The translations under genes and the position numbers were made by a program. This document shows, one piece after another, positions 25,048 through 36,140 of a stretch of DNA of 64,000 nt. The notes beneath the pieces are model-generated. The model was given only the letters and a program-made list of their open reading frames with translations. It was not told the DNA's origin and ran no database searches. Each line of letters opens with the position of its first letter. Position 1 is the stretch's first letter. Origin of the DNA: Effrenium voratum (taxonomy: Eukaryota > Sar > Dinophyceae > Suessiales > Symbiodiniaceae); the NCBI GenBank assembly GCA_963377175.1, contig CAUJNA010001857.1:796295-860294 (forward strand), read 5' to 3'.

Positions 25048-25689
25048 GTATGAGTTACGCGCTCAAGACAGCCAGGTTGGTAGCATTGCTTCAGTGGAAG
25101 CCCAAGCGGCTCATTGAATCTCAGCCTCAGCGAGTGCGCAATATCCAACACCCCATTTGTCCCATTTGTTAGAATCAGAATTCAGTGACCAGTAAAGTCA
25201 GCAAAGCGCCTCAAAGGCGCATGCGTGCGTAAAAAGCTTTGCTCATGGTTCTGACTCATGGCTCATGGCATGGCCATGATGGCGTGTGGCGTGTCCAGGC
25301 ATGTGGCATGTTGTCTGAGATTTTTCAGCCGTCACTCATTTGCTCATGCTTTGTGTGCCAGGTTGCGATTGCGACCGCTCAGCGCTGGCCAGGCGCGCCA
25401 GCCATGATTGAATGTTTGATTTGATTTGCATGACCGGGGCATGCCTGGTCAACATGGGAAGCTGCTCATGTGTGTTCATGACCAATGGGTTACTCATGAC
25501 ATCATGGGCTGTTTGATACATGTCATGCAGTCACATGACCCGCAAGTTGTGAGAGTTGTAAGAGTTGGTTTGCAGAGCCAATGCTTGCAGATTTGGAGAG
25601 TGAATCTTCATCAATGCTAGCAGTTTTGGCACAGAGGCGAGGGCTAAGGGTGCAGCAGACGTATTTGATTTTCATTTCTCAAAGTTTAA
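25048..25689. other. Spacer rich in CATG words
   Basis: Many CATG-containing words such as CTCATGGCATGGCCATGATG between 25240 and 25540. No gene seen. Confidence 0.35.
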
Positions 25690-25775
25690 CCGGCCCATTG
25701 GCAACCCTGGCAATCCATTGGCAACCCATTGGCAACCCATTGGCGACCAATTGGCAACACACGGCAACCCACTGG
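25690..25775. repeat. Tandem CCATTGGCAAC repeat
   Basis: About seven imperfect 11-12 bp copies of CCATTGGCAAC just before a putative exon at 25.8 kb. Confidence 0.85.
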
Positions 25776-25799
25776 CTTTGGAGCCTCGCGGTGCGGGCA

Positions 25800-25976
25800 T
25801 GGCGATCTCTCCGGATGAGAAAGCCGTCGGGATGTTCAAGGCTTTTGTGCAGCAAACGTCCATGCCCCAGTTGGTCCTGTTCAGGAAGTTCAGGGCTCAA
25901 CCCACCTACGCATTTCTCTATGAATTGGGGGTTTCGCTTATGGTCTTGCTTGGGGCGTCGGTGCACAAACACGTGA
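25800..25976 (+). CDS. Putative exon, unknown protein
   Basis: The frame ISPDEKAVGMFKAFVQQ, then LVLFRKFRAQPTYAFLYELG and SLMVLLGASVHKHV, is protein-like and follows the tandem CCATTGGCAA repeats. Hydrophobic LGVSLMVLLGA could be a membrane or core helix. Boundaries are approximate. Confidence 0.4.
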   Translation, partial: WRSLRMRKPSGCSRLLCSKRPCPSWSCSGSSGLNPPTHFSMNWGFRLWSCLGRRCTNT

Positions 25977-26444
25977 AAATGCCAGCGTTTGGAAGCTTAG
26001 AGGTTTCTTATTTTCTTCGCGGGCCATGCATGCCGCCATGCGGAACTGTTGAGGGGAAATCTCATGTTATAGAAATGCGGCTTGGAGAATGCCATGTTGA
26101 AGCAATGTTGTGCTTTCTGCATTCTGTTTCGCGGTCTTATATCCTTTAATGACGTTTTACATGTTTGTTTGTTTTTGTGCGAGGTTTTTGAAGGTTGATG
26201 ATCTGCCGGGTTTTGATTGAACGTGAAGACAATGACACTGTTGGGCATTCAATGCAAAAAATCACATTTAGATTTCAGTGATTTCAGGGGGTTCTCTATT
26301 GGGCCCAGTTTTCAATTGTAAACAAAACGCCCGGTCGAGTTCAGGAAGTTGTTTCCAGGTATGGCATTCGCAAATCGCCATTTTTCCGTACTATGAAATT
26401 GATTCCAACCGGGGCCGGTGGGCCATGTTAATTCCTTGCTTTGA

Positions 26445-27117
26445 TTGGGGCTCGCACTCTACCTTGGCCCGCTGCTCAGGCTGGCAGAAGAGTGGCCGCT
26501 GGACGTGCCCGTGTGGGAGTTTTTGCATGGCTTCGCGAAGAAGCACGGCGAGCTGCACGAGAAGGTCAAGGCGGTGATCCCCTACGCGAAGGGTGAAGGA
26601 CATGGTGTCAAAAATTGGACAAAAGCCCAAGTACATTTTACTTTTACTGTTCAGTGTAGTTATAGTTGTAACACTGTTGTGCAACACTGAAGCAGATTGG
26701 AACGTGATGGCTTTCCTCGGCTTGTGCTTCGAGTTTCAGGGTCGCTTGCAAAGTTGGTTGCCAGGCATTTGCTATGCGGGGCTGCAGAACCTCTCCTCGC
26801 TTCCTCGGAGGGGCACAGCGCATGTGGCGTTTCTCAACCCCTTCGTGCGGGCATCCTTTCCTTTGGCGCCTTTTCGCGGTGACGTTGAGATGGTGATCAT
26901 GAAGGTGGCAGGCGGTGAGTGGTCCGGGGTGCTGGACGTTTTTCCGCTGGCCTGCGATTTGACGGCGGGGGCCGTGTTTTTTTTCGGGGCTGACGGGGCG
27001 TACCTGAACGGCACCACGCTGGCTGCCATGGGCTGTGTGATGCTGTGTGCTCTGATGTATCCTGGCGGGGAGCTGCCTGTTGAAGCTCAGTTGTCCAATT
27101 CTGGCCTTTTGACATGA
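26445..27117 (+). CDS. Putative exons, unknown protein
   Basis: The first stretch (26445-26600) reads LYLGPLLRLAEEWPLDVPVW and then a Lys/His-rich helix. The second (about 26700-27117) reads VMAFLGLCFEFQGRLQSWLP and on through DVEMVIMKVAGGEWSGVLDV to a stop. A T-rich stretch at about 26630-26690 between them is probably an intron. No family recognised. Confidence 0.4.
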
Positions 27118-27177
27118 CATGTCGTCGGGTTCCTTTTTTTTGTTCATTTTTTAGTCAGTCAAGTCGACACGGATTCA

Positions 27178-27372
27178 GTCATGGTTCTTTGGGCAACTGA
27201 GGAAGTGATTGCGACGCTCTCGGCAATCAGGGTCAACTTGACCGCTCTGGCGAGGAAGTCGCAGGGGAAGGCGACTGCCGACAAGAGCAATTGCGGGCGG
27301 GTCTCAGCGATCTTCAGCCACTCGGTTGCATTGGCGGAGGGCGGGTTGTTTGACAAGTTTGATGATGTTTGA
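27178..27372 (+). CDS. Putative exon, unknown protein
   Basis: A short frame with ATEEVIATLSAIRVNLTALA and KSNCGRVSAIFSHSVALAEG. It lies between coding islands of the same strand and reads as a helical segment. Exact splice sites not determined. Confidence 0.35.
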   Translation, partial: VMVLWATEEVIATLSAIRVNLTALARKSQGKATADKSNCGRVSAIFSHSVALAEGGLFDKFDDV

Positions 27373-27400
27373 TGATTGATGACCAGGTTTTGGCTCCAGG

Positions 27401-28144
27401 TTGATGTTTCAAGCCATGTTGTCAGAGTGGCAGCAGGCCGCTGATTTGATTGCCGCTCTGTCAGATTCACATGGGGAAGCTGTGGCTCTTGCAGGAACCC
27501 TGGCAGAGTCACAGTTTGAGCAATCCTCTTGTGCTGACATCACCGCCACCTTGCCAGACTCAGACTCACAGTGTGACTGTGAGCCGTGTGAGTGTGAGCA
27601 GGCTGAGCAAGCCTCTGCCTGCGTGTCAGATTCAGAATCACTTCAGTCACTGAGCGAGCAAGCCGTTGCCGAGATCGGCAACATGGATTCACAACGCGCC
27701 GGCAACGATACATGTGTGGAGACTGATGTTGGGGACAACGAGCTTTCTTTGCCATTTGCCCAGCCCTGCGCGGTCACGATCAGCCAGCCTAGCGCTGCCA
27801 GCCAGCCTCCACCGCCATCAGCGGACATCCGGCAAAAGACCATTGCTGGGAACGTGTACAGGTGCGACTTTGTCGCGCAGGTGGTTTGGTGCAACGACAT
27901 CTTCATGTTCAAAGATTCAGCTACGCGAACATTGAGGTGTTCTCAGTGTGATTCTGTGATGCGCCCAGTGCCAGCGCCAGGGTGCTGCCAGTGCCCTTGC
28001 CACCCACTTGCGGATGACATCCTGGTGAACCACCCACAAAATTGCGGGTGGACAGGTGAACGTGACATGATGAACATTGTTGAGTGTGACACGCCTGACA
28101 CGCAGATGAGCCAGTTGTTTCCGGCGGATGATAGCCAGAGTTGA
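27401..28144 (+). CDS. Cys-rich unknown protein
   Basis: A 247-residue frame. The N-terminal half is Ser/Glu/Asp/Ala-rich with a CDCEPCECEQ cluster; the C-terminal part has YRCDFVAQVVWCND, LRCSQCDSVMRPVP, CCQCPCHPLAD and HPQNCGW. The spaced CxxC pairs and His could bind zinc, similar to a small zinc-ribbon or binuclear cluster, but no known finger fits. It ends at a stop after PADDSQS. Confidence 0.5.
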   Translation: MMFQAMLSEWQQAADLIAALSDSHGEAVALAGTLAESQFEQSSCADITATLPDSDSQCDCEPCECEQAEQASACVSDSESLQSLSEQAVAEIGNMDSQRAGNDTCVETDVGDNELSLPFAQPCAVTISQPSAASQPPPPSADIRQKTIAGNVYRCDFVAQVVWCNDIFMFKDSATRTLRCSQCDSVMRPVPAPGCCQCPCHPLADDILVNHPQNCGWTGERDMMNIVECDTPDTQMSQLFPADDSQS

Positions 28145-28288
28145 TGCCCTCAGCCACGTTCAAAAAGGCTCCCACCGATTGTTTTGCTTGGATGTGTCCA
28201 CGTGGTGAATGCAATCGACTCCAACAGCTAATCATTTGTTTAGCACTCAGCCATGACACTCTCCGCTCTGATCTGAGGCGAGACCGCG

Positions 28289-28690
28289 ATGGCTTCGAAG
28301 GTGAACCGCGCTTTGGACCCGGTCTCCATGGCGGAGAGCTGCTTGCTGTTGATCGGCAAAGAGAACGCCACGCCTGCCACGCTGAGGACCATCATCTCGA
28401 CGTTCAATGCAAAGTTTTTTGCCCAGAAGGACAGACAGGGACAGAGTCAGTATTTGAAAAGACTTGTTTCAACGCCAGTCAGTTTTTTTTTGCACGGGCC
28501 AGGCTTGCCAGGTCACTGATGAGTGTTGAGCTTGAGCCCTGGAAGGAGCTTCAGATCCACGGCAAGGCAGAGCTGCGCCTGCAGAGCATAGCGGAGATGC
28601 GGGTGGCAACTCGCCAGCGGATTCTGCAGCACATCGGGATGCATGGCTGGAACCGGCCGGGCTGCGGGTGGAGCAACCAGATTTTTGACT
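28289..28690 (+). CDS. Putative exons, unknown protein
   Basis: Two coding stretches: 28289-28460 (MASKVNRALDPVSMAESCLL and NATPATLRTIISTFNAKFF) and about 28525-28690 (LEPWKELQIHGKAELRLQS and VATRQRILQHIGMHGW). A T-rich gap separates them and looks like a short intron. No domain recognised. Confidence 0.4.
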
Positions 28691-28997
28691 TGCAGGCCTG
28701 GCCTGTTTGGGTTCGCAGGTTTCGATTGCTGTTGCGGAGAAAGTGTGTTGATGTTCTTGTGTGAACCTTGACTGCTACGATCCGATGCGACATAGGTGTT
28801 GGGACCGGGATAGCTTGATAATGTTCGGGTTGAAATTGAGTATGAGCAAGGCAATTAGCAGTTGGAATGCGACTGCCACATAACTGATTGGGACCGTGAA
28901 AGAATTGACAGATAGGTTTGGTTGTTCTTGCCAATTGGATTGATCTTTTTGCCCACCTCCCGGTCCCGACTAGGGGCTCTACTGCGGCCGCTACTGC

Positions 28998-29690
28998 TTG
29001 AAGACTTCGCACCCAGAGCTCAAGAAGGTGTTGGTCACCACAGATGAATGCCAGGACAAGTTCGTGGAGTGGCTCCACGCGCAGGCGCAACATGGGCAAG
29101 AGGCCGTCCGGCCAGATGTTTGCGAGAAGACCTTGACCAAGATCTGCCTTGCGACGCACATTGCGAATAAGGTGCTGGTGCCGGCCAAGGTAGCGCCGGA
29201 GAAGGTGCAGGAGTGGCTGCGGGTGGCGGTCTTTGAGAACAAGTTCGATTTTTTTTTCGACGCGGCGCTGGCCGAATTTTCATCAGAGGCAAGCGAGGGC
29301 TTTCAGATGAGCCAGTTTGCAGGGTGGGCAGCAGACAAGTTCCCCAGCATCAAGCAGGTGCTTGCTCAAGCCGCGGCTGGCGATTCCACCTCTGATGTTT
29401 GCATGGTCGGGTCTGACGGTGCTCAGATGTCAGAGCTACAGGAGAAGCAGAAGCAGATAGCTGTGGAGAGCTTCGCAGTTGACCTCAGCCAGGACATGCG
29501 CATCTACGAGCGTTTGCGAGAAGGGCATGCAGACAAAAGGGCGCGCTGGGAAGCTGACAAGGTCTCCCACGAGAAGAAGAAGCATAAGGTGGACTGGGCG
29601 GCAGCTACGGACTACTGCTCAAAGTTTGCCAAGATCTGCCAGATCAAAGCGGCTAAGGACAGCTTCCATTGCTCAAGAATATATTTCTTA
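28998..29690 (+). CDS. Helical unknown protein, exon
   Basis: About 230 residues with strong coding character: HPELKKVLVTTDECQDKFV, ICLATHIANKVLVPAKVAPE, VQEWLRVAVFENKFDFFFD, and a charged C-terminal helix with KVSHEKKKHKVDWAAA. The last part runs into a T/C-rich sequence (29690-29740) that resembles an intron 3' tract. No family recognised. Confidence 0.5.
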
Positions 29691-29751
29691 GTTTCCCTTG
29701 TCCCTTGTCCCCCCCGCTCGCTCTGGTTATGTTTTTTTGTGAGGGGAATCT

Positions 29752-30015
29752 ATGACTATGAGTGCACATGTTGTGTCAGTGGAAAGTCAGCGGAAGGACA
29801 GGGTGCAATCGGTGGCCCAAGACGTCCTTGCTCAGTCTGATGCTTTCTTCCGGGAGCGGGCTGGGCAAGAAAGCGAAAGCGCCTCGGCCGTGGCCAAGCT
29901 CTTTGTCTTGGACCTCCGCTCGCTGGGGGCAGCGAAGAAGTCTTCGCTGGATGTTGGCATTGAGACTTCATTGGTCTTCCCAGACGCTTGGCTTCGGGCT
30001 TTACAGGGGCACTCA
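29752..30015 (+). CDS. Putative exon, unknown protein
   Basis: The frame SAHVVSVESQRKDRVQSVAQ, then DAFFRERAGQESES and LFVLDLRSLGAAKKSSLD, up to about 30015, where a T-run begins. It follows the preceding exon after a 60-bp T-rich gap and probably belongs to the same gene. Confidence 0.4.
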
Positions 30016-30161
30016 GTTTTTTTTGATGTTGCTGTTGACGTTGATGCTCAACAAAGGCAACGAGGCAACGACGAGTGTTGCATGGCTTGAGGCTTGAGCT
30101 TTGGTTCTAGTCGGCGTTGGAGGGTCTGAGATTATTGGTGTGTTTCAACAACGATTGACAT

Positions 30162-30989
30162 CAGGACTCGGTGAAGCTGGTCACGATGCCGGTTTTGTGC
30201 GCAAGGAGGCACCACCGGGCAAAGCGGGGCGCGTCAGGGGAGGCCAAGCCTTTGACGGAGGATGATGATGAGGAGGAAGATGAAGAGGAGGAAGAGGAGG
30301 GCGGCCTGCCCATGGTGGGGACGGCTGCTGAGGTCTGCTTGACCGCGATGGAGAAGAGGCAAATGCTGTGTGGGAATGAGCGGGAGGTCAGGCGACTTCT
30401 GGAAGACTCGCTCATGGTGCCGAAGAAGCACTGCATGATGGGGTTTGTTTGCCAGTGCGACAACCTGCTGCATGGTCGCACGACGCGCGAGCTGCAGGTG
30501 GCGATCCCGGTGATGGAAGATAAGCACAACTACTGGGAGAAGAGCGTCCTTTTGAAGGGTGGGCTGCAGGATGTGCCGGCAACTCCGTACTGCATACGTG
30601 TGTCGCCAGCCGCAGCGGCGACTGCAAGAGCGAACCAGGTGTGCGAGCGCGTCCCGCAGCAAAAAGCGAATGAGACACAACGGGTGCAGCTTGGCGAGAG
30701 GGCTGTGGAGGCATTGTTCGCCAGCATCCTGGAGTCCCTGCCCCCGGAGATCAGATGGGTGCGGATTTGCGTGCTTTTTGTCAGCCCAGACTGGGCCTCG
30801 GGTGCCATGAAGGCTGTCATCAGCCGACATCGACGTGGGCTGCACCTTCCACGTGTCACCTTCTTCATGGCGGACACGCGGGAGCACGCGATTGCGGTGA
30901 GCCGCATCTATGCCATTCAGACGGTGGCGAACGCGCTTCGCGAAGGCAGCTTGCAGATCAGTGGTTTGAACAGACTGCCGGAGTCTTGA
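30162..30989 (+). CDS. Acidic-linker protein with unknown globular domain
   Basis: About 270 residues: a short basic start, a run of Asp/Glu (about 30257-30301), then a globular part with AAEVCLTAMEKRQMLCGNE, KKHCMMGFVCQCDNLLHG, RWVRICVLFVSPDWASGAM and RVTFFMADTREHAIAVSR, ending LPES and stop. The coding signal is strong. The last 80 residues alternate predicted strands and helices. I cannot name a family. Confidence 0.5.
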   Translation, partial: QDSVKLVTMPVLCARRHHRAKRGASGEAKPLTEDDDEEEDEEEEEEGGLPMVGTAAEVCLTAMEKRQMLCGNEREVRRLLEDSLMVPKKHCMMGFVCQCDNLLHGRTTRELQVAIPVMEDKHNYWEKSVLLKGGLQDVPATPYCIRVSPAAAATARANQVCERVPQQKANETQRVQLGERAVEALFASILESLPPEIRWVRICVLFVSPDWASGAMKAVISRHRRGLHLPRVTFFMADTREHAIAVSRIYAIQTVANALREGSLQISGLNRLPES

Positions 30990-31476
30990 TTGCTATCGGA
31001 TTTGATATTTTGACTTGGAATTTTTGACTCGGATTGTTTTTTCCAGTGAACCTCAACAAGCTGAACTTTTTGCAGGTCAACATCAACGCCAACCAAGGAG
31101 TCCCCTCCGGAGTGGCAGGGAAAAGAGCCATCCAATGAACAGGCCCAGGTCCTGCTTGAGGAGACCAGGTTGCAGCTGAAGCGGTGCACCCTTTCGGAGT
31201 GTGGCAAGCTGATCCTGAAGCAGATCCCGGATGTGCTTGAGGAGGCTTGGGGCCGGGCATCAAAACTGGAACCCGCGTTGTTAACATATGGTGGCCTTTG
31301 ATGCAAGTAAATAGATACTGGCACGTATTTTTTCCATTGAATTCCATGGTTCCTGAAGCCTGAAACCCGGCATCATTGGGTCCCCCCCATCTTGAGTCTT
31401 GAGTTTGGGAGTCATTTGGAGCGGCCCCCCTTGATTGCCAGGCAGTTGGAATCCTTCGCCTCGACCGCTTTTGCCC

Positions 31477-32217
31477 CTGCAGGTGGAGAAAGTCAAGGAG
31501 GAGAAGCAGAAGGCCGAGAAGTTTGCTGAGAGTTGGGGAGCAATGATTGCAAGCTCGGAGGAGCAGCCGCCCAGTGCCCCTGACAATGAGTTGACTGCTG
31601 AAGCTTTTGGCCAGAAGTTTGTGACGCAAGAGCGGTGCCAGCAGCCGCGTGGACATGCCCTTGTGTGGGCCAAGGACCGCAGTGTGGAGGGCGCCCAGCC
31701 CCAGCTTTGGTTGGAGAACCCGACTGACAAGGTGATCAAGATCGAGGCGGGTGCTGAGCTCTTTGGGTTCGGCTGCATGAAGCTCGAGGGAGGCTCGCCA
31801 AGCGTGGAAGGCCATCGCGCCCTGAAGCTCGCTTGCACGAAGTCAACCTTTAACCTTTTGTTGTCCCTTTGGTCTCCAATCACATCACTGTCGCATGGCC
31901 CCAAAAAGGTTACCCAATCATGGCTCCTTTTGGGCTTTGGGCAACTGAGGAAGTGGGAGGTCACCGCTGCAGCGGCTTCAACCTGCAAGGTGGCGTTTGA
32001 GAAGCCCGGCACATCAGGCTTCCGCTGCAAGACGTTGATGCAGATCTTCAAAGACCTTGGCATCAACGTGAGCGCCACCCTGCGGCCAGACTTTCTGCTG
32101 TGGAATCATCGCACGGTGGTGGCAGCCGCCAGGAGTGCCAGCTTCAGCACTCTCGCCCCCATGTGCAGCATGGCCACTGCGCCGGAGATGCCGCTCACGA
32201 AGGACTCAGCGCCTTGA
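31477..32217 (+). CDS. Unknown protein, exons with a probable internal intron
   Basis: Starts with a Lys/Glu-rich coiled segment VEKVKEEKQKAEKFAES, then NELTAEAFGQKFVTQER, ALVWAKDRSVEGAQPQLWLE and KVIKIEAGAELFGFGCMKLE. The stretch around 31840-31960 is less protein-like and may be an intron, after which VAFEKPGTSGFRCKTLMQIF and DLGINVSATLRPDFLLWN follow. It ends at 32217. Probably the same gene as the preceding exons. Confidence 0.45.
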   Translation: MQVEKVKEEKQKAEKFAESWGAMIASSEEQPPSAPDNELTAEAFGQKFVTQERCQQPRGHALVWAKDRSVEGAQPQLWLENPTDKVIKIEAGAELFGFGCMKLEGGSPSVEGHRALKLACTKSTFNLLLSLWSPITSLSHGPKKVTQSWLLLGFGQLRKWEVTAAAASTCKVAFEKPGTSGFRCKTLMQIFKDLGINVSATLRPDFLLWNHRTVVAAARSASFSTLAPMCSMATAPEMPLTKDSAP

Positions 32218-32343
32218 CCTTTATATAGTATATAACATGTTGATGTGGCTTTGGCGTTGAGATGCGTTGAGCTTTTTGGAGGAGACTGGTTTGGCAACTT
32301 TTTGAGCCCTCAAGTAATAGTAAGCAATGCAACTTTTTGCCAG

Positions 32344-32610
32344 GCCGGCATGGTGCTCCTGCCGAAGCTGGCGGCTGAGAGCGTCCCGACTCCGGTCTCG
32401 TCGTTGGCTGTGGCGGGATTTGTGGAGGTGGTGCAGGTTCTGCACACAGATGCTGCCGGCGTGACGGCGGCGATGGCAACCGAGGCACAGGAGGCAGCGG
32501 CTGGGGGAGATCACTTTGCCCTTCGGCCCAGCAACAATGCTGTTTTGTGGCTGGCGTTCACCAAGTGTGTGAAAGAGCTGCCAGCAAAGAGTTTTCTCAA
32601 AGTTGGCTGA
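32344..32610 (+). CDS. Putative last exon of the 16.9-32.6 kb chain
   Basis: Reads GMVLLPKLAAESVPTPVSSL and VAGFVEVVQVLHTDAAGVTA, ending with FTKCVKELPAKSFLKVG and a stop. The upstream TTTTTGCCAG fits an intron acceptor before 32344. No family recognised. Confidence 0.45.
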   Translation, partial: AGMVLLPKLAAESVPTPVSSLAVAGFVEVVQVLHTDAAGVTAAMATEAQEAAAGGDHFALRPSNNAVLWLAFTKCVKELPAKSFLKVG

Positions 32611-34175
32611 GGCACGTTTGCTTGCTGTGCCTGCCACGAGGGGCCACATTGAAAGCAATGTGAAAGGTGAAAGGGTTGCCGAAAGAACGCACCGGGCAAC
32701 AACTTGAGACATGACCTTGAGACGCACACACACACATGTCACATCACGACGTAGCAAAAACATCTCGGATCGTTCCATTTCGGAAACCTCAGATACGTGG
32801 CTGGCATGGCAGTGCAGCTAGTGCTCATTGCCCGATTGGAGTTGGTGGTGGTTGAAAAAATGGAGCGGATGACTTGGCTTGGCATTTGGAGTTTTCCTCA
32901 TTGCTGCACTTCGGAATGCGAGTTTGGTCAGACTTCATGCGCCCCGTGCCAGGTGACGATTTCTGAGCAGATGGCTGTCTCACTGGATGCGGGTCAGAGT
33001 TGAGGTCACGTTGTCAGTTTCTACATGAGCTCACATGTCACATGTCAAAGCTTTTCTCCGGCCCGGCTTTGCAGAAACAAGGTTTCCATTATCAGGCGAA
33101 GGCTGTGAAGAAAATGGCTGTCATTGTCGGCTGCTGTCACTGTTCAAAGGCAACAGGCAACAGGCTGCCAAGTGTCCTTTGATTTTTTCCACATTTTTTT
33201 GGGCCTTCATAAAAGGACCAAGCCGAATTGGATTTGCTAAAATTTCATTGAATTTAATTAGTTTCGCTAAATTTCATTAAATTTCACTAAATTTCACTAA
33301 TTTCACTAATTTTCACTAAATTGGATTTACGAAATTTAGTGAAATTTAGTGAAATTTAGTGAAATTTAGTGAATGTAATGCAGGTTAGTGTTTTTTGTTT
33401 TTTCCTAGTCACCTCGCCATGTAGGCGTATGTCCATTCACTATTCCCATTCACTATTCCCATTCACTATTTCCATTCGCAATTGTTTTAATTCACTATTC
33501 CCATTCACTATTTCATTTGCTAATATTCACTAAATATATATTTTGATGTTTCCAATCTCTACCTCCCAGCGGCAATCTTAAGGACAGTTGGAGCACCCTT
33601 GAAAATGTTTGGCGGCTGCATGGTTGCGCACGTCAGTGATGTTCACCAAAGGCGTCCCTAGCTGAGATGCAGACCCATGTAGGTTTCTGCTTGGCTGCCT
33701 CTCAAAACCCGGGTTCCAGTGTCAAGAACCACCTAGGTAAGGTATGCGACTTGACAAGTGTTTTGGTTCGTGAGCTCAGACATGTTCATTTCAAAAGAAA
33801 GCTCGATCGCTGTCTTTTGTGGGTTGGCAAGGGATTACAACTCGCGCAAACAAGAGAGCTAGCCACGGGTGGAGGACTACGACTCACGCAGCCATGTATA
33901 AGTGCAAAACGGAGCATGTGTGTGTGTGTGAAAGCCGCTAATTCTCCATGTCCGGAAGGGCGAGGGGAGTGAGCCGCATGTTCACTTGAACCGCATGCCC
34001 CAAGATAGGCTGGTTGTTTTGCTGCCATTATTTTGCTTGTGGTTTTTGATGTTCACAGCTGGTGGATTTCGTTCAAGTGTGTGTCGTTCCCTTTCGAAGT
34101 CATCCTGGGCCCTCACTCGTCTTGACACAGCCTTTTTTGGCTGCTCCTCTCTCTCTCTCTCTCAGAACCTAGCAG
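32611..34175. other. Spacer with AT-rich inverted array
   Basis: Contains the AT-rich inverted array and shared anchor described separately, then a CT-rich tract (34150-34165) that looks like the polypyrimidine tract before J-domain exon 1. Confidence 0.4.
33226..33601. repeat. AT-rich TAGTGAAATTT inverted array plus shared anchor, copy B
   Basis: TTTCACTAAA repeats (33255-33325) face TTTAGTGAAA repeats (33327-33375), forming a large imperfect hairpin. They are followed by CATTCACTATTCC repeats (33430-33515) and, at 33580-33601, the same 22-bp anchor as at 7041-7062. Confidence 0.75.
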
Positions 34176-36140
34176 TTGGACCTGAAAGCCAGAAACAAAA
34201 TCGCATCACAAAACTTGCCAAAACTCCACATCAGGATCCTGGCGGCACCGGTAGAGCGGCCCTTCGAGATGCTGGGGCTCAAGCCCGACTGCCAGGCCAA
34301 CGATCCATCTGGAAGAGCTGAAGAGCTATTTCATTGCCAGAGTTCGCCTTACCATTTCGCCCTTTTCAATATGTTTAGATATGTTTAGGTCGGTTGCCTT
34401 GGGTCGAGTGTTCGGGACTTCCAGCCAATTCCCGCGTGCCCCTTGTAAGCAAGTTTAAACCTCACTTGTTGATGGTTAATTTTGGATGTCCTTCCTGTTG
34501 GAGTGATGTCTATGGGTGAAACCGCTCAAATGATTGAGTTTAGCCATGGCTTGGAAACGAAGAGGTAGATAATTGGACCTTGGAGCAACTCAGAATGCGC
34601 AATTTGACCAAGTTGGTTAAAGCAGTTTCACAACATGGCAACCCAAAGAATTGACCCCTAGAATTTCTCAGGAAACGCTCCGTCATGGGTTGTTCGATCT
34701 TGCTTGAAGGGACAGCTGGCGGATGGGATCCCTAAGAGCCAGGCAGATGGCGCACCTCTCCTCAGCTCTCAGTAGTCCCCCTCCAGCCTGGGATCTCCTT
34801 GGGCAGGTCATTTCCCATCGGACAACATGACTTTTTGGCACACTCGTTTGGATACTTGCCGGATCCCCAACTTGCCCGGTTCTTTGTTGGTAAGGCCGGA
34901 CTGACCTGAAACCTAGAAGCCAGCTACCGCAAAATCAATGGGAGCTAGCCAAACGCGCTTCAAATACCAAGAGTGGTTGTCGCTTTTAATCCTTTAGGTT
35001 TTGCTGCAGAGCTGGCTTCTGGAAGTACAACCCAATTTTGCCGGCTTCTTGCATGCCCGCAAAAACCCGGCGAGAGAATCCGGCTTGGTTGCGGCTGTCT
35101 TGTGTCACGGTCGTTTCTCTGTCCATGCAAGCAGGTGCAGGGTAAACACATCCTCCATCCCACGCAACCTCCATGGCTGCATGGCTGGACCCCTCAAGGC
35201 TTGGCCGACTTCAATCAAGCCGGATGATTAGGTTTGCTGTCCTTACATTGTCCCCTTGACTTCCTTTTGGCAGAGGTTGGTTCTGAGGCTAGGCACGTGC
35301 CATCGCCCGCATTTGCCGTCAGGCCAGTGAAATTCGGACAGCTTACCGAAAGATCGCTTTGGTCATCCACCCGGCTCCACGGCAGCACGCTCGTTGAATT
35401 CCCCGATTGATCCGGGTTGCTTGAGCGTTTACTTGCTTCTGTTTTGGGAAACTTGCGCTGGACATGTTGCTGGCAAAGAAGCGAACTTCGTCCAGGAATT
35501 CTTGACGTAGAGGGCATGAATCCTGCTTAATAGGGGAAGGCTCTTATCCTGCGTCTCTCAGACTAGCCCAGTGGTAAGAAGAGGTGTGCGCATGAACAAA
35601 TCTCTGTCCAGTTTTTTTTTGTTGGAGCAGGCTAACAGGGAAGTGTTTCCCTTACATGAAGCGCCTTACATAGGGCACCCTTGTCGTTATTTCCAACGTT
35701 GGGTGAGTGTCATCCGTGGTTGGTCAGCTCTGAGTTTCACTACGGATTTCCTGGCGTGAGGGGGGTTGTTCAACATGCCAGGGTTCATCGGCAGAGCCTG
35801 GCTTGTACTCTCGGCTTCCCCTGGAACGCAAGGAGCGCATACAATCCCTTGAAAGGAGATTACCCAAAACCAACAGACATTGTTTTTCCTTGCCCATTGT
35901 TTTGCAAGAGTGTGGGCAGCTCACTTAACCATACATTGCCATACTAGCACCCGCAATCCGCGCGCATTGGCGGCGGAAAAGCTATGTCAGCAGCTCTCAT
36001 GGACAGTTTATGAGAGCTGCAGGCGGCGTGCATTAACCTAGGAAAGTCAAAGGGTTTTGGGCGCTATCGAAGGACAAGAACCTCGGCGCGGAGCAGTGCA
36101 AAGAGGCGCTCATCAAGCTGCAGCAGGGAAGGGAGCAGGC
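34176..36140 (+). CDS. J-domain (DnaJ-type) protein, three exons visible
   Basis: Exon 1 (about 34176-34295) ends in ERPFEMLGLKPDCQ, J-domain helix I. Exon 2 (35323-35373) reads ASEIRTAYRKIALVIHP, helix II up to His-Pro. Exon 3 (36073 to about 36140) begins DKNLGAEQCKEALIKLQ, helix III. Joining exons 2 and 3 rebuilds HPDKN, the signature that stimulates Hsp70 ATPase. Both introns fit GC-AG ends, and CAGGCCA occurs at both the exon 1 donor and the exon 2 acceptor. J-domain proteins are Hsp70 co-chaperones; the client and location cannot be told. The 3' exons are uncertain: coding may read on to about 36233, or later exons near 36.7-39.3 kb may belong. Confidence 0.75.

Noticed and set aside
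35566..35640. A-box-like TAGCCCAGTGGTAAGA suggesting a tRNA
   Set aside because: No B-box GTTCGANNC at the right distance and no acceptor stem pairing.
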